A stretch of 64,000 nucleotides of DNA, taken from NCBI GenBank assembly GCA_963383645.1, contig OY726565.1, positions 25,046,466-25,110,465 of the forward strand, given 5' to 3'. Shown here one piece after another: positions 34,736 through 44,060 of this stretch (position 1 is the stretch's first letter; every line of letters begins with the position of its first letter). The notes under the pieces were generated by a model, which did no database searches, had not been told where the DNA came from, and saw only the letters and a program-made list of their open reading frames with translations. This DNA comes from Muscardinus avellanarius (Eukaryota; Chordata; Mammalia; Rodentia; Gliridae). Both the position numbers and the translations under genes were made by a program.

Positions 34736-34865
34736 AAATTTCAAGATAAAAACATTTCCCCACAAAATTTAAACAAATCAAACATCCTAAATTCAAAACT
34801 AAAATATTTTCTATTCAAACAATAATTATACAAGGGACAATTATACTGCTTTAATTATATCAGAA

Positions 34866-34868
<3 letters not shown>

Positions 34869-34910
<42 letters not shown>
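34869..34910 (+). repeat. (GT)n microsatellite
   Basis: Twenty-one uninterrupted GT units. Confidence 0.97.
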
Positions 34911-34914
<4 letters not shown>

Positions 34915-34983
34915 TTTTGATTTCAGTGTTTAGAAAGAAAAATATCCTAGAAGTATGATGTTGTCCATCTGGAATTACACTAT

Positions 34984-35096
34984 TTTTTATTTTCTGGAGT
35001 GCTGGAGATTGAAAACAGGACCTTGCACATGCTAAGTAGGGGAGGGGAGATGTACTACCCAGCTACATGCCTCCCTCCCAGTACTATACTATTTTT
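34984..35096 (-). mobile_element. ID/tRNA-derived SINE fragment
   Basis: GTGCTGGAGATTGAAAACAG, CCTTGCACATGCTAAG and ACTACCCAGCTACATGCC give the reversed body of an ID-like rodent SINE with no B1 half. Confidence 0.75.
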
Positions 35097-35213
35097 AAAC
35101 AGAATATCCAGATATTTTTAAAATGTCAAAATCTTTTCTCCATGAAACACAGCTGTATACAAAGCCACAAGAATTAGTAATTTTATGGAATTTAATTCTA
35201 AAATGACACTTAT

Positions 35214-35442
35214 GGGGCCAGGCGTGGTGGTACATGCTTGTAATCCCAGCATTCAGGAGGCTGAGCCCGGAGGATCACAGTTTGCAGACAGCCTCAGCTA
35301 CTTTGTGAGGCCCCCTGCAACTCAGTGAGACCCTGTTTCAAAAATAAAAAATAAAAAATTATAGCCAGGGGTGTCACTCAGAGGTAGAATGCCCCTGGGT
35401 TCCATCCCCAGTACTGCAAAAAAAAAAAAAAAGAAATAAATA
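35214..35442 (+). mobile_element. B1-dID SINE (type A)
   Basis: GGGCCAGGCGTGGTGGTAC to CCCCAGTACTGC plus A-tail. Duplication AAATGACACTTAT (35201-35213) and AAATGCCACTTAT (35443-35455). Confidence 0.95.
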
Positions 35443-35559
35443 AAATGCCACTTATTTTTCAGAAGCAAAAACCTCATATCATTAAAATCAACTATTTAAT
35501 TACCTGTGTCCAAAATCATTAAAGGTGTATTACTCTTTGCCCAATAATAAAACGCAGAA

Positions 35560-36177
35560 AATCTAAAAGAAATTGAAATTTCTAAATATATACAACCTTC
35601 AGAAACTGAGTCAAAATACAGAAAATTTAAATCAAAGAGATTAAAGCAATAAAGAGCCTACAAAAGTCTAGGACCAGATGATTTTCCAAGTGAATTTTAT
35701 AAAACCTTTATAGAAGAGCTAATCCCAATAAACCTTCCTCAATCTATTCCATGAAAAAGGAACAAGACACTCCCATTCTATGAAGCCAACACAACATTAA
35801 TTCCAAAACCAAATAAACAAAGCTCCAGAAATTATAGGCCTTTAGTGTTGATTAACTATCAAGAACCTCAGCAGAGAGCCAACAGAATGGGAGAAAATTT
35901 TTGCCAACTTTTCCTCCAATAGAGAACTAATATCTAGAATATATAGAAAACTCAAGAAACTCAATGGTAAGAAAACAAATCAAAAAATGGGCAAGTGAAC
36001 TAAATAGATACTTCACAAAAGAAGAAATTCAAATGGACAATAAATGTATAAAAAAATGTTCAACAAGATACAAATCAAAACTACCCTGAGATTTCACCTA
36101 ACTCCAATTAGAATGTCAATCATTCAAAACACAAACAACAACAAATACTGGAGAGGATGTGGAAGAGTGGGAATTCA
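35560..36177 (+). mobile_element. L1 ORF2 mosaic with internal deletions
   Basis: ORF2 pieces occur in order but with gaps: reverse-transcriptase start (AATCAAAGAGATTAAAGC), CCAAATAAACAAAGCTCCAG near 35807, then a jump to CAGAGAGCCAACAGAATGGG near 35870 and CCCTGAGATTTCACC near 36080. Confidence 0.8.
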
Positions 36178-36270
36178 GCTGGGCATGGTTGCCCATACTT
36201 GTAATCCCAGCATTTGGGAGGCTGAGACAGGAAGATCACAGTTCATGGACAGCCTCAGCACTACTTATGA
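36178..36270 (+). mobile_element. B1 half, 3'-truncated, joined to L1 3' UTR
   Basis: GCTGGGCATGGTTGCCC through GACAGCCTCAGC, then an abrupt change to L1 3' UTR DNA. Confidence 0.85.
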
Positions 36271-36535
36271 GGAACTCTAGATCAAGAAGAAGAAACCATA
36301 GATGAGGAAATAAGAAGGCCTGAGGGGAATGAAAGGGGTGGAGAGGAAAATTTCCTAATACACATGATGTACATTCACAAACATATCAGAGTCAATCACT
36401 AAGCCAAACAGGAGAAGTAAGGAGGGAAGAGGGAATGGGGTAGGAAGTAAGGAAGGGCTAAAAGAGTAATGTATCATCTATGTCTCTACAATCTTGTACA
36501 TGCATGTCTATAATGCACCAATTAAAAAAAAACAC
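36271..36535 (+). mobile_element. L1 3' UTR and poly(A)
   Basis: AACTCTAGATCAAGAAG, the G-rich block AGGGGAATGAAAGGGGTGG, and an A-tail at 36522-36534. The same order occurs at 61925-62206. Confidence 0.85.
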
Positions 36536-36695
36536 AGTTGGTTTCTAATCTACCAGGTTGCATTGTTGGCATCTACACATTTCTTATTTATTTCCAGCTA
36601 CAAAAAAGAAAACACAAAATATACTGGACTACCAAATTTAAACACTTAATTCCTAAGAATTTGAAAAAAAGTTCCCATGGTAAAATAATGCTTAC

Positions 36696-36872
36696 CTTAA
36701 ATGTGCCATTTTGATTTTTCATGTAAGAAACCAAAAATATATCCACTGGTAGAAGTGCTGATGTGATGAGTGCAATTGCTAAGGAAAAGATTGCTGTGAT
36801 GGTGGAGACAACTTCACTTTCCCTCTGACTTTGGTATTTTCGGACATAGATCCAGCAAAATGCCAAAATAGC
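36696..36872 (-). CDS. LMBRD1: LMBRD1 exon 2
   Basis: A 177-bp exon of exactly 59 codons, phase 0 at both ends, encoding residues 26-84. It starts AILAFCWIYVRKYQSQ and ends YMKNQNGTFK. The acceptor is TGTTCCAG before GCTATT and the donor is AAG followed by GTAAGC. The exon supplies the rest of transmembrane segment 1, a short charged loop (RKYQSQRESE) and transmembrane segment 2 (TITAIFSLAIALITSALLPV), ending at the first lumenal loop. LMBD1 sits in the lysosomal membrane, works with ABCD4 to bring cobalamin into the cytosol, and defects in human cause the cblF type of methylmalonic aciduria with homocystinuria. Compared from memory with human, the only visible change is Q for R in YQS(R/Q)RES. 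Confidence 0.98.
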
Positions 36873-36899
36873 CTGGAACAGAAAAAAAAAAAAAAAAAG

Positions 36900-37488
36900 A
36901 AATGTTTATTACCCTATTTATTTCCTATCACTGATTTTAGAAATGTTGCCAGCAGGAAATTTAATGTCATGTGATGATTCTTTTCCATATATAAGGAAAA
37001 CCCATAACTTGCCCTTAAGATTTAGAATTTTCAAAATCTACTTCATGAATGCTATGTGATTTCACTTAGGTGTAAACACACACATCATTATTTCATTATT
37101 AAGTGTTCAGTTATATAAATCCTCACCAAACACAGCATAACTTTTAATGGTTACATGCTATGTCATAATTATAACTAGCTTTGAATCCTTTTGCTCTGTA
37201 GACCTCTCAACCTAAAGGAGATCTAACTAGAAGTTGTCCTATAAATGAACCATAATAGACAATACGTTAGATGGAAAGTAACCTCTGCCCTGTTATGACA
37301 GTTCAAGATTCACCTACAGTCAACTGTCAACAATCATCATGCAATTACTATAATAATTGCTATAATTCAAAATTTTAAAAGCCTTTAAAAAAAAGTCAAC
37401 ACTGAAAATGGATTCGTCTGCATGGCAAGGGACTTTCCAGTGGGTGGGGGAAGGGGCTCCCAGAGGTACTGAAGTTGACATCTCTAAT
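36900..37488. other. intronic DNA, nothing recognised
   Basis: Unique AT-rich sequence upstream of exon 2 in gene orientation. Confidence 0.45.
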
Positions 37489-37504
37489 CAACCAGATATT
37501 CTTT

Positions 37505-37705
37505 CTTTTTTTTTTTTTTTTTTTTTTGGTGGTACTGGGGTTCCTGGAAACCCTACCTCCGGGCTACACTCCCAGACCTATTTTTATATTTTTATTTGGA
37601 AACAGGGTCTCTTAATCCAGCAAGGCTAGCTTCGAACCTGCATGATCCTCCTGCCTCCGCCTCCCAAGCACGGGGATTACAAGCCTGCGCCACCACGCCC
37701 GGCTG
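37505..37705 (-). mobile_element. B1-dID SINE (type C), first of a pair at one target
   Basis: Body with GGGGTTCCTGGAAACCC. Flanked by CAACCAGATATTCTTT at 37489-37504 and 37707-37722. Confidence 0.97.
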
Positions 37706-37722
37706 TCAACCAGATATTCTTT

Positions 37723-37932
37723 TGTGTGTGTGTGTGTGTGGTAACTGGGGGTGGAACCCAGAGGCTTTCTACCTCTGGGCTATACTCCCAGACCTATTTT
37801 ATATTTTATTTGGAAACAGGGTCTCACTAAGTTGCTAAGAGCCTCACTAAGTAGCTGAGGCTGGCTTCGAACTTGTGTGATCTTCAGCCTCCCAAGCAGG
37901 GGGATTACAAGCGTGCACCACCGTGCCCGGCT
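37723..37932 (-). mobile_element. B1-dID SINE (type B), second of a pair at one target
   Basis: GTGTGTG tail, type B ID and long linker. Flanked by the same target word, at 37707-37722 and again as AACCAGATATTCTT at 37934-37947. Confidence 0.97.
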
Positions 37933-38009
37933 AAACCAGATATTCTTAATAGTTACCAAGGCCTTTCTAGAGACTCACAGAGCATAGGACTTTATAGTGA
38001 TTCTTTAAC

Positions 38010-38380
38010 TTTAGAGAGCATCAGAATCACATGCAGGGTTTGATAAAACAAAGACTACTGGGCCCCACCCAAGTTTCAGATTCAAGTGGTCTGGTGTGGA
38101 CCTAAAAATCTGCATTAGTAAATGGGTTCTACAATGGGGCTGGCTCCTGTTCCAGGAACTTTGAGAACCTTTGTTCAACTTAATTTCAGGGGAATTGCAG
38201 ACAGGCACTAAATCAATGGTTCTCAGCCTTATCTGTTAGAATCACCTGGGTAGTTTTAAAATACCTTTGTGCCTCTCCCAGTCCTCATCAAATCAGTGAC
38301 TTAGTGAGAAATGCCTGAGGATTCTAGTCTGAGCCAAACTTGAGAAGACGGTAAATTGTGAGTTAGAAGCCTGAATAAAA
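38010..38380. mobile_element. hAT-Charlie-type MITE fragments
   Basis: GCATCAGAATCACATGCAGG, GGGCCCCACCCAAGTTTC and CTTTGAGAACC mark one fragment. AATGGTTCTCAGCC and TTAGAATCACCTGGG mark a second starting near 38216. Both follow the layout of small MER-type hAT elements. Confidence 0.7.
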
Positions 38381-38390
38381 CCATCCAATT

Positions 38391-38607
38391 GGCCGGGCGT
38401 GGTGGCACATGCTTGTAATCCCAGCATTCAGGAGCCTGAAACAGGAGGATCACGATTTACGGCCAGCCTCAGCTACTAGTTAGTGAGGCCCTTTGCAACT
38501 CAGTGAGACACTGTTTCATGATAAATAAAAAATAGAACTGGGGATGTAACTCGGAGGTAGAATGCCCCCAGTTCCATCTCCGGTACTGTAAAAAAAAGAA
38601 AGAAAGA
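38391..38607 (+). mobile_element. B1-dID SINE (type A)
   Basis: GGCCGGGCGTGGTGGCAC to CCGGTACTG plus an AAAG-rich tail. Duplication AAAACCATCCAATT (38377-38390) and AAAACCATCTAATT (38608-38621). Confidence 0.95.
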
Positions 38608-38639
38608 AAAACCATCTAATTAGTTTTACATCTTCCAAA

Positions 38640-38900
38640 TTCTCCTACCATGAGCCAGATATAAGAACAATTTCACCCCCTATCCCCAATTTTCCTTTGT
38701 CCCTTTGTAGTTAACAACTCTCTTTACTATCTTCATCTGTCCCTACAGCTTGTCTTTTCTAGAATTTCATTATACACCTATGTAGTATTCTGTCTTTTGA
38801 ACCGGCTTCATTCCCTTGGCATTATGCATTTGAAATCCATCTGCATTATTTGTACTATTCCTTCACATCGCTGGCATTTCAGCTGGTGATAGAAGAGCCC
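38640..38900 (-). mobile_element. ancient L1 fragment, antisense
   Basis: TTGAACCGGCTTCATTCCC and GCATTATGCATTTGAAATCC correspond to reversed old L1 3' sequence. Confidence 0.55.
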
Positions 38901-38948
38901 GAAAAAATTAAGAGACTTAAGACTTAGGTACCCAAATTTTGATACAAA

Positions 38949-39147
38949 ACTGGAGGATCGCGGTTCGTGGACAGCCTCATCTACTCAGTGAAGCCCTCTG
39001 CAACTCAGTGAGACCCTGTTTCAAAATAAAGAAAAAAAAAAAAAAATAGGACAGGGTTGTTGCTCAGAGGTCGAATGCCCCTGGGTTCTATCTCCAGACC
39101 CGCAAAAGAAAAGAAAAGAAAAAAGAAAAGAAAAGAAAAGGAAAGAA
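38949..39147 (+). mobile_element. B1-dID SINE (type A), 5'-truncated, (AAAAG)n tail
   Basis: Begins inside the B1 half (CTGGAGGATCGCGGTTCG). The ID half ends CCAGACCCGC, followed by AAAAG units to 39147. Confidence 0.92.
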
Positions 39148-39183
39148 AACTAATATATAACTTTAACAATTAAAAAATGTTGG

Positions 39184-39379
39184 AGCTGGGCATGGTGGCA
39201 CACACTTGTAATCCCAGCATTCAGGCTGAGACCCGAGGATCATGGTTCGCCGACAGCCTTAGCTACTTAGTGAGGCCCTCTGCAACTTAATGAGACCCTG
39301 TTTCAAAATGAAGAATAAAAAAATAGGGAAGGGGGTATAGCTCGGAGGTCAAATGCCCCTGGGTTCCATCCCCAAACCC

Positions 39380-39429
<50 letters not shown>

Positions 39430-39430
39430 G
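39184..39430 (+). mobile_element. B1-dID SINE (type A) with (AAAT)n tail
   Basis: GAGCTGGGCATGGTGGCAC to CCCAAACCCG, then AAAT units at 39385-39430. Confidence 0.94.
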
Positions 39431-39715
39431 TTGGTAAATAGTACCCCCAAGCCCTCCCAAGAGGTTCTGATTTAATAAATCTGGGCACTGGGATTTTAAA
39501 AACTCCCTAGGCAGTTTTCATGGGTGGCCAAGGCTGAAATGAAAGGGACAGAGGAAATAATGAGAATAAAGGCCTACTTATTAAACTTACAAGCTTACAA
39601 TTCTTCCTGTGATCCTGTTAAACTACAGATTCTGATTCTGTGGGACCAGGGCCTTACATTTTGTATTTCTAACACATTCTCAGGTAATGCCCACACTTTG
39701 AGTAACAAGAATAAG
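39431..39715. mobile_element. hAT-Charlie-type MITE fragments
   Basis: GAGGTTCTGATTTAATAAATC and ACAGATTCTGATTCTG with CTCAGGTAATGCCCACAC belong to the same kind of small DNA transposon as at 38010. Two separate pieces are visible. Confidence 0.6.
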
Positions 39716-40290
39716 CTTGATTTAGAGAAATAAAGACTATCTAAAATAGTAGGAAAATGAAAATAGAAATCTGAAAAACTGAAATTTCAGCTAAAGTACT
39801 GAAGACTTTGGAAGCTAAATAGCATACTTTAGAATTGATATAGTAAACACAAATTATAAGTATGATGGACCAAATCTAATCATTAGTTATGTTAGAGCAG
39901 AAACTGAAGTACATTATTTGCCCGCAATCAAAACATGTACCTTCTGATTCTTTAGAAGATGGATGAAAGCAGTACAAAAGTGTGAAGTCTCCAGACCCCT
40001 GCTCATTCCCAGAACTCTTCCTGAAGTCTCAAAAATTAAACACTATTCTCATTAAAGATGCCATTAGCCTTTTACACTGTGCTAATACTTACACTCATGG
40101 TTCATAAGCCATGTGGGTAAAACTGCTAGTGAAGACAATGGCACCAAACCATGCCAGTAATCACTCATTCTTCACTACTGCACACTGGAAAAAGCACTAT
40201 TTAACTTGAGATTGTACTTGATGAAGCAGTAAAAATTAATTTTATTAAACTTTGGCCCACGGTTTTTACAACTATATGTGGAATAAAATA
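39716..40290. other. intronic DNA, nothing recognised
   Basis: No exon or repeat recognised. Confidence 0.4.
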
Positions 40291-40438
40291 TGAGGCATGC
40301 AGCCTGGTGTGGTGGCGCATGCCTGTAATCCTAGTATTTGGGAGGCTGAGACAGGAGGATTGCAGATTCACAGCCAGCTTCAGCAATTTAGCAAGGCCCT
40401 CCACAATTTACTAAAACCCTGTTTCAAAATAAAAACTA

Positions 40439-40852
40439 AGCCGGGCATGGTGGCACACCCTTGTAATCCCAACATACAGGAGGCGGAAAAGGAGGATACC
40501 GGTTCATGGACACCCTCAGCTACTTAGTGAGGCCCTTCGCAACTCAGTGAGACCCTGTTTCAAAAGTAAGCCAGGTGTGGTGGTGCACGCTTGTAATCCT
40601 TGAGTTTGGGAGGCTGAGACAGGAGGATCGCACAGGTTCGAAGCCAGCCTCAGCTAACTTAGTGAGGCTCTCAGCAACTAGTGAGACCCTGTTTCCAAAA
40701 ACTATATAGAAAAAAAATAGGTCTAGGAGTATAGCCAGGAGGTTCGATTCCACCCCCAGTACAAAAAAAAAAAGTAAAAAAAGACTAAAAATTAGGGCTA
40801 GGGGTGTAGCTCAGAGGTAGAATGTCCCTGGGTTTCATCCCCAGTACCGTTT
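40439..40852 (+). mobile_element. middle B1-dID SINE of the nest
   Basis: B1 half at 40439-40568 (GCCGGGCATGGTGGCACACC) and ID half at 40795-40852 (AGGGCTAGGGGTGTAGCTC). It sits in the A-rich linker of the outer copy and is itself split in its linker. Confidence 0.92.
40570..40771 (+). mobile_element. innermost B1-dID SINE of the nest (type B)
   Basis: Complete dimer from GCCAGGTGTGGTGGTGC to ACCCCCAGTAC plus A-tail, in the linker of the middle copy. Confidence 0.94.
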
Positions 40853-40968
40853 AAAAAAATTAAATTAAATTAAAAAATAAAAAATAAAATAGGGCTGGGA
40901 TGTAACTCAGAGGCAGAATGTCCCTGGGTTCCATCCTCAGTACCACACACAGGCACACGTGCGTGAGT

Positions 40969-40970
<2 letters not shown>

Positions 40971-41000
<30 letters not shown>
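40971..41000 (+). repeat. (CA)n microsatellite
   Basis: Follows the ID half of the outermost SINE and probably grew from its tail. Confidence 0.95.
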
Positions 41001-41003
<3 letters not shown>

Positions 41004-41543
41004 GAAGCATGCATAAAGCCCTGCTATATACCAAGGTATGGTGGCTGTCACCGGGAAAAATACTTCCATGCTTAAAAGCTGAAAATCAAAGTAGCCACTC
41101 TTGTCAAACAAGACCATATTATTTACTTGAAAGAACAATTAAACTATGGTTATTCAGACTTGAGTATTTAGCAATTTTAGTAAATGAACAAAGTTAAAAT
41201 TCAAATTTTCAAATGAAAATTAGAACTTTGAAAAACTTGTGTCCACTATTGTGAACTTGACAACTTCTCAATAATAAGAAAATTTAGAGGCATTTTTGAC
41301 AAGATTAGTGGTGATTTAATATAATATTTTGATATTGTGTAATGAAATAAATCCACATTTGGAAGATATGTATTATGAGTATTTTCTATACACATTATGA
41401 TATGCATTAAGATATACATTATGAGTATTTTCTATAGTATTTTCTAAGATAGGTAAGTGAATATTTTCTAAATGGCCAACACATTATTTTATAAAGCTAT
41501 GAATGGGTAAAAGGACAGGTCCATTTAAAGCATACTTGGACTA
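41001..41543. other. AT-rich intronic DNA
   Basis: No gene recognised. ATGAGTATTTTCTATA recurs at about 41375 and 41420, a short local duplication. Confidence 0.45.
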
Positions 41544-41735
41544 ATGTAGTACTGAGGATTGAACCCAGGGAAGTTGTACCTCTGAGCTACACCCCCAATT
41601 CTTTTTTTTTGTTTTGAAACAAGATCTCACTAAGCTGCTAAGAGTCTCTCTAAATTGCTGAGACTGGTCTTGAATCTGTGATCCTCCTGTTTCAGCCTCC
41701 CCAAAACCTGGGATTATGTACCACCACACCTGACT
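41544..41735 (-). mobile_element. B1-dID SINE, old
   Basis: GTAGTACTGAGGATTGAACC to ACCACCACACCTGACT, diverged. Confidence 0.85.
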
Positions 41736-42003
41736 AATAAATTTTAATGTAACAGTACAAAAAATTCACTGATTGGGTTTTAGATTCCACATTGCAACTA
41801 AATATTAAGGAATTTTCCCTTGTTGAGCTTCAGTGTAGCAAATACCCACAACTATCTAAGAACTGCCCATCACTTCCAATTACATACCGCTGAAACCGGA
41901 TTTTTTTCATATACTTCAGTCAAAATAACTTATCTCAAAGATGAATGAAAAAGTAGACATGAGAATCCAGTTGTCTAATAAACCAGGAATTAAGAAGATT
42001 TGT

Positions 42004-42006
<3 letters not shown>

Positions 42007-42035
<29 letters not shown>

Positions 42036-42217
42036 GGTGGTACTGGCGAGGGAACCCAGGGGCCTTCTACTGCCGGGCTACACTCTCAGATCTATTTTAT
42101 ATTTTATTTGGAGATAGGGTCTCTTAAGGCAGCTAAGGCTAGCTTCGAACCTGTTCCATCCTCCTTTCTCAGCCTCCCAAGCTCGTAGATTACAAGCGTG
42201 TGCCATCACACCCAGCT
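42007..42217 (-). mobile_element. B1-dID SINE, intermediate type (short linker, intact ID)
   Basis: A long T-tract is followed by an ancestral ID half (GAGGGAACCCAGGGG) but the short linker (GGTCTCTTAAGGCAGC). Perfect 10-bp duplication GATTTGTGGA at 41997-42006 and 42218-42227. Confidence 0.95.
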
Positions 42218-42227
42218 GATTTGTGGA

Positions 42228-43265
42228 AATTTAAACAATGGCCCTTATTAACTATTGTTTTCCCACTCTAGCATCCAAGTTTCTAACTCTAATTCTATTT
42301 GTTCCTACTGTGATTTCACCAAATAAAATGTCTTCTCTTTTTCATCTGTCCAAAGTCTACCTCAATTCTCACTTTGAACATTGTTCTCTATTTCCATAAG
42401 TCCTATTTCTTTATAAAGACAAACTCTGGCTTTCACTGCTTAAAACACATTTCAAGAATTTTAGTTTTCCCACCTACAGTTCATTTTGTTTGCATCCATC
42501 TACAATGCACAGCGAAAGTGCTGTAGCTGAAATGATTATTCATTCACACGGCCAGGACAGTCCTGCTAGACTTTACTACTGGTTTCATAATTGTTCATTT
42601 TCTTCTAAATAAACTAAATCTGATGGACTGGATAAGCCAGCAATTCTTGAGGTAAAGGAATGAATAACTTGGAGACCACAGCCAACCTTTAAGATTTCCA
42701 GCTCCTCCAATGGGAGGAGTCAAGGCATGTTCCAGTGTAAAGGCATTTCTATGAAAGTGAAGGTAAACAGAAGCCTTTCCTTAGATTTTCATGCAATTTC
42801 GTTGTTCTGTTTTGTGGTGGACTTTCTCCTGAGAAAATTTTACTTGCAGAACATACTACACAGAAGTCAGACGTCCTGGGAATGTGATAAAATAAAATCA
42901 AGTAGTCTGATTTCTAGAAGTAAAATTTTTTCTTGTTCTGTTTGTAAAGCAAGAAGTCAAAATGCACTGAAACACGAAGTAACAGGATGGGATGAAGGAA
43001 ACAATAAAGAGTTCTGAGGATGTAGAGAGATATAAGGAGAAACAAACTGAAATTGTTTAAATTTGGGTAAGGGAAGTAATAACCAGGCCATTCGGGTCCA
43101 GCGAGGTCCACATTTTGAGCACTTAATCAGAAATCAGATGGATAGAAGAGAAGGCACCGGAGGCCCTGACCCTGGCCACACGGGGGCTACTCCTCTGCCC
43201 TTACACTTGTTCCACATCTAGTAAGAGACTGGAAAGGAATGTGGCACCTAGAAGGTAGAACATGC
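42228..43265. other. LMBRD1 intron 1 near the promoter, nothing recognised
   Basis: Unique sequence. GC content rises towards the right as the CpG island approaches. Confidence 0.45.
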
Positions 43266-43271
43266 CACAAC

Positions 43272-43279
43272 TGACGTCA
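43272..43279. promoter_or_regulatory. CRE motif
   Basis: Full palindromic TGACGTCA, about 0.5 kb inside LMBRD1 from its start codon. CREB/ATF binding is inferred from the motif only. Confidence 0.5.
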
Positions 43280-43720
43280 CCAAGGAGAATCGCACAATGG
43301 GCACTGGAGGTTGGCGACACTAAGGCCAAGGGTGGGGAACACACAAAACACATTTAGAAAACCCGACGAGTCAACACCACCAGTGCCTACCGACTGGGGA
43401 AGGTCCTGCGCGGCGCCCCACACCCTGTGCTTCATCTCACGAGGGGCCCCAGGCCGCCACACCCTCTTAACCTCTGGGGTCTCAGACCTCACCAGCCCAG
43501 ACCTCACCAGCCCAGACCCCAAGTAGGGGATCGAGCACGAGTTTCCACAAAGGAAGCCTGCACCTGAGACGCCGCGGGTGAAAGGACGCGGGAAATCGAC
43601 GCCCCCTCGAGCCCCAGGTCGGAGCCCAGGCAGGCGGCGCGGGGTCTCCAGGACCCCGAGAGGCCAGCTCGCGACCTGCCCCTCTCCTCCCCCAGTGCAA
43701 GCTCCTAGCGCCTCCCCTAC

Positions 43721-43795
43721 CAGTAATAAGAGGCCGAATATGCACCAGCCGATCACCAGCTCGGCGGAAGCCGCACCCGCAGCCGCCGCCGCCAT
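43721..43795 (-). CDS. LMBRD1: LMBRD1 exon 1, coding part
   Basis: The first 25 codons, MAAAAAGAASAELVIG followed by WCIFGLLLL, begin LMBD1 at its lumenal N terminus and the first half of transmembrane segment 1. The start ATG is at 43795 with a strong context (GAAGATGG: A at -3, G at +4). The frame stays open upstream, but the only upstream starts are non-ATG, so this ATG is preferred. The donor is CTG followed by GTAGGGG, in phase 0, which joins to GCT of exon 2. The N terminus has an alanine run and is two residues longer than the human MATSGAASAELV form as I remember it. Confidence 0.97.
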
Positions 43796-43807
43796 CTTCG
43801 CTTCCGG
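43788..43807 (-). promoter_or_regulatory. ETS site and YY1 site at the LMBRD1 start codon
   Basis: On the minus strand CCGGAAG (43801-43807), an ETS/GABP core, is followed by AAGATGGCGGC (43788-43798), a YY1 consensus that includes the start codon. This pairing is common in TATA-less housekeeping promoters, where YY1 near +1 helps set the start site. Confidence 0.65.
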
Positions 43808-44007
43808 TCCCGGCGGGGCTGGCCGGGGCGGGGAGGGCGGGAAGGGAGCGGGCACGGGACGCCGAACCCGCGACCCTAAAGGTTACGGGGGCGGGGCCAC
43901 CGGTTGCCCAGGAGACCAGACCCTCGAGCGTCCCCTGGCGACGGGCCGTGGCGGGGTGGGGCGGGGCGAGAGGGCCGGCCTGGGGGCGGGGCGCGCCGGG
44001 GACGCGG

Positions 44008-44015
44008 TGACGTCA
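44008..44015. promoter_or_regulatory. CRE motif upstream of LMBRD1
   Basis: Palindromic TGACGTCA inside the CpG island, about 210 bp upstream of the LMBRD1 start codon and surrounded by GC boxes. Confidence 0.6.
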
Positions 44016-44060
44016 GCACGCCGCAGCCCCGCGCCTGCTGGGCTCCTAAGAAGGGGGCTC

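Larger units (their letters stand above)
40301..40945 (+). mobile_element. outermost B1-dID SINE of a triple nest
   Basis: Its B1 half is at 40301-40438 (AGCCTGGTGTGGTGGCGC) and its ID half, found far downstream at 40889-40945, is GGGCTGGGATGTAACTCAG. The linker between them received another SINE. AGGCATGCA and AAGCATGCA flank the whole. Confidence 0.92.
36873..43720 (-). other. LMBRD1: LMBRD1 intron 1
   Basis: About 6.8 kb bounded on the minus strand by the exon 1 donor GTAGGGG and the exon 2 acceptor TGTTCCAG. Confidence 0.93.
43370..44060. promoter_or_regulatory. LMBRD1: CpG-island promoter of LMBRD1, probably bidirectional with COL19A1
   Basis: This is the only dense CpG stretch of size in the window, with repeated GC boxes (GGGGCGGGG near 43827, 43956 and 43984) and no evident TATA box. 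It covers LMBRD1 exon 1. In human, COL19A1 starts from the same place in the opposite direction, so divergent transcription is likely. The COL19A1 first exon is noncoding and cannot be delimited here. A 15-bp unit AGACCTCACCAGCCC is tandemly repeated at 43484-43513. Confidence 0.85.

Noticed and set aside
43796..43855. In-frame N-terminal extension of LMBRD1 exon 1 (PAPFPPSPPRPAPPGPEAK)
   Set aside because: The extension starts at a GTG, not an ATG. The downstream ATG at 43795 has a strong context and matches the known protein start.
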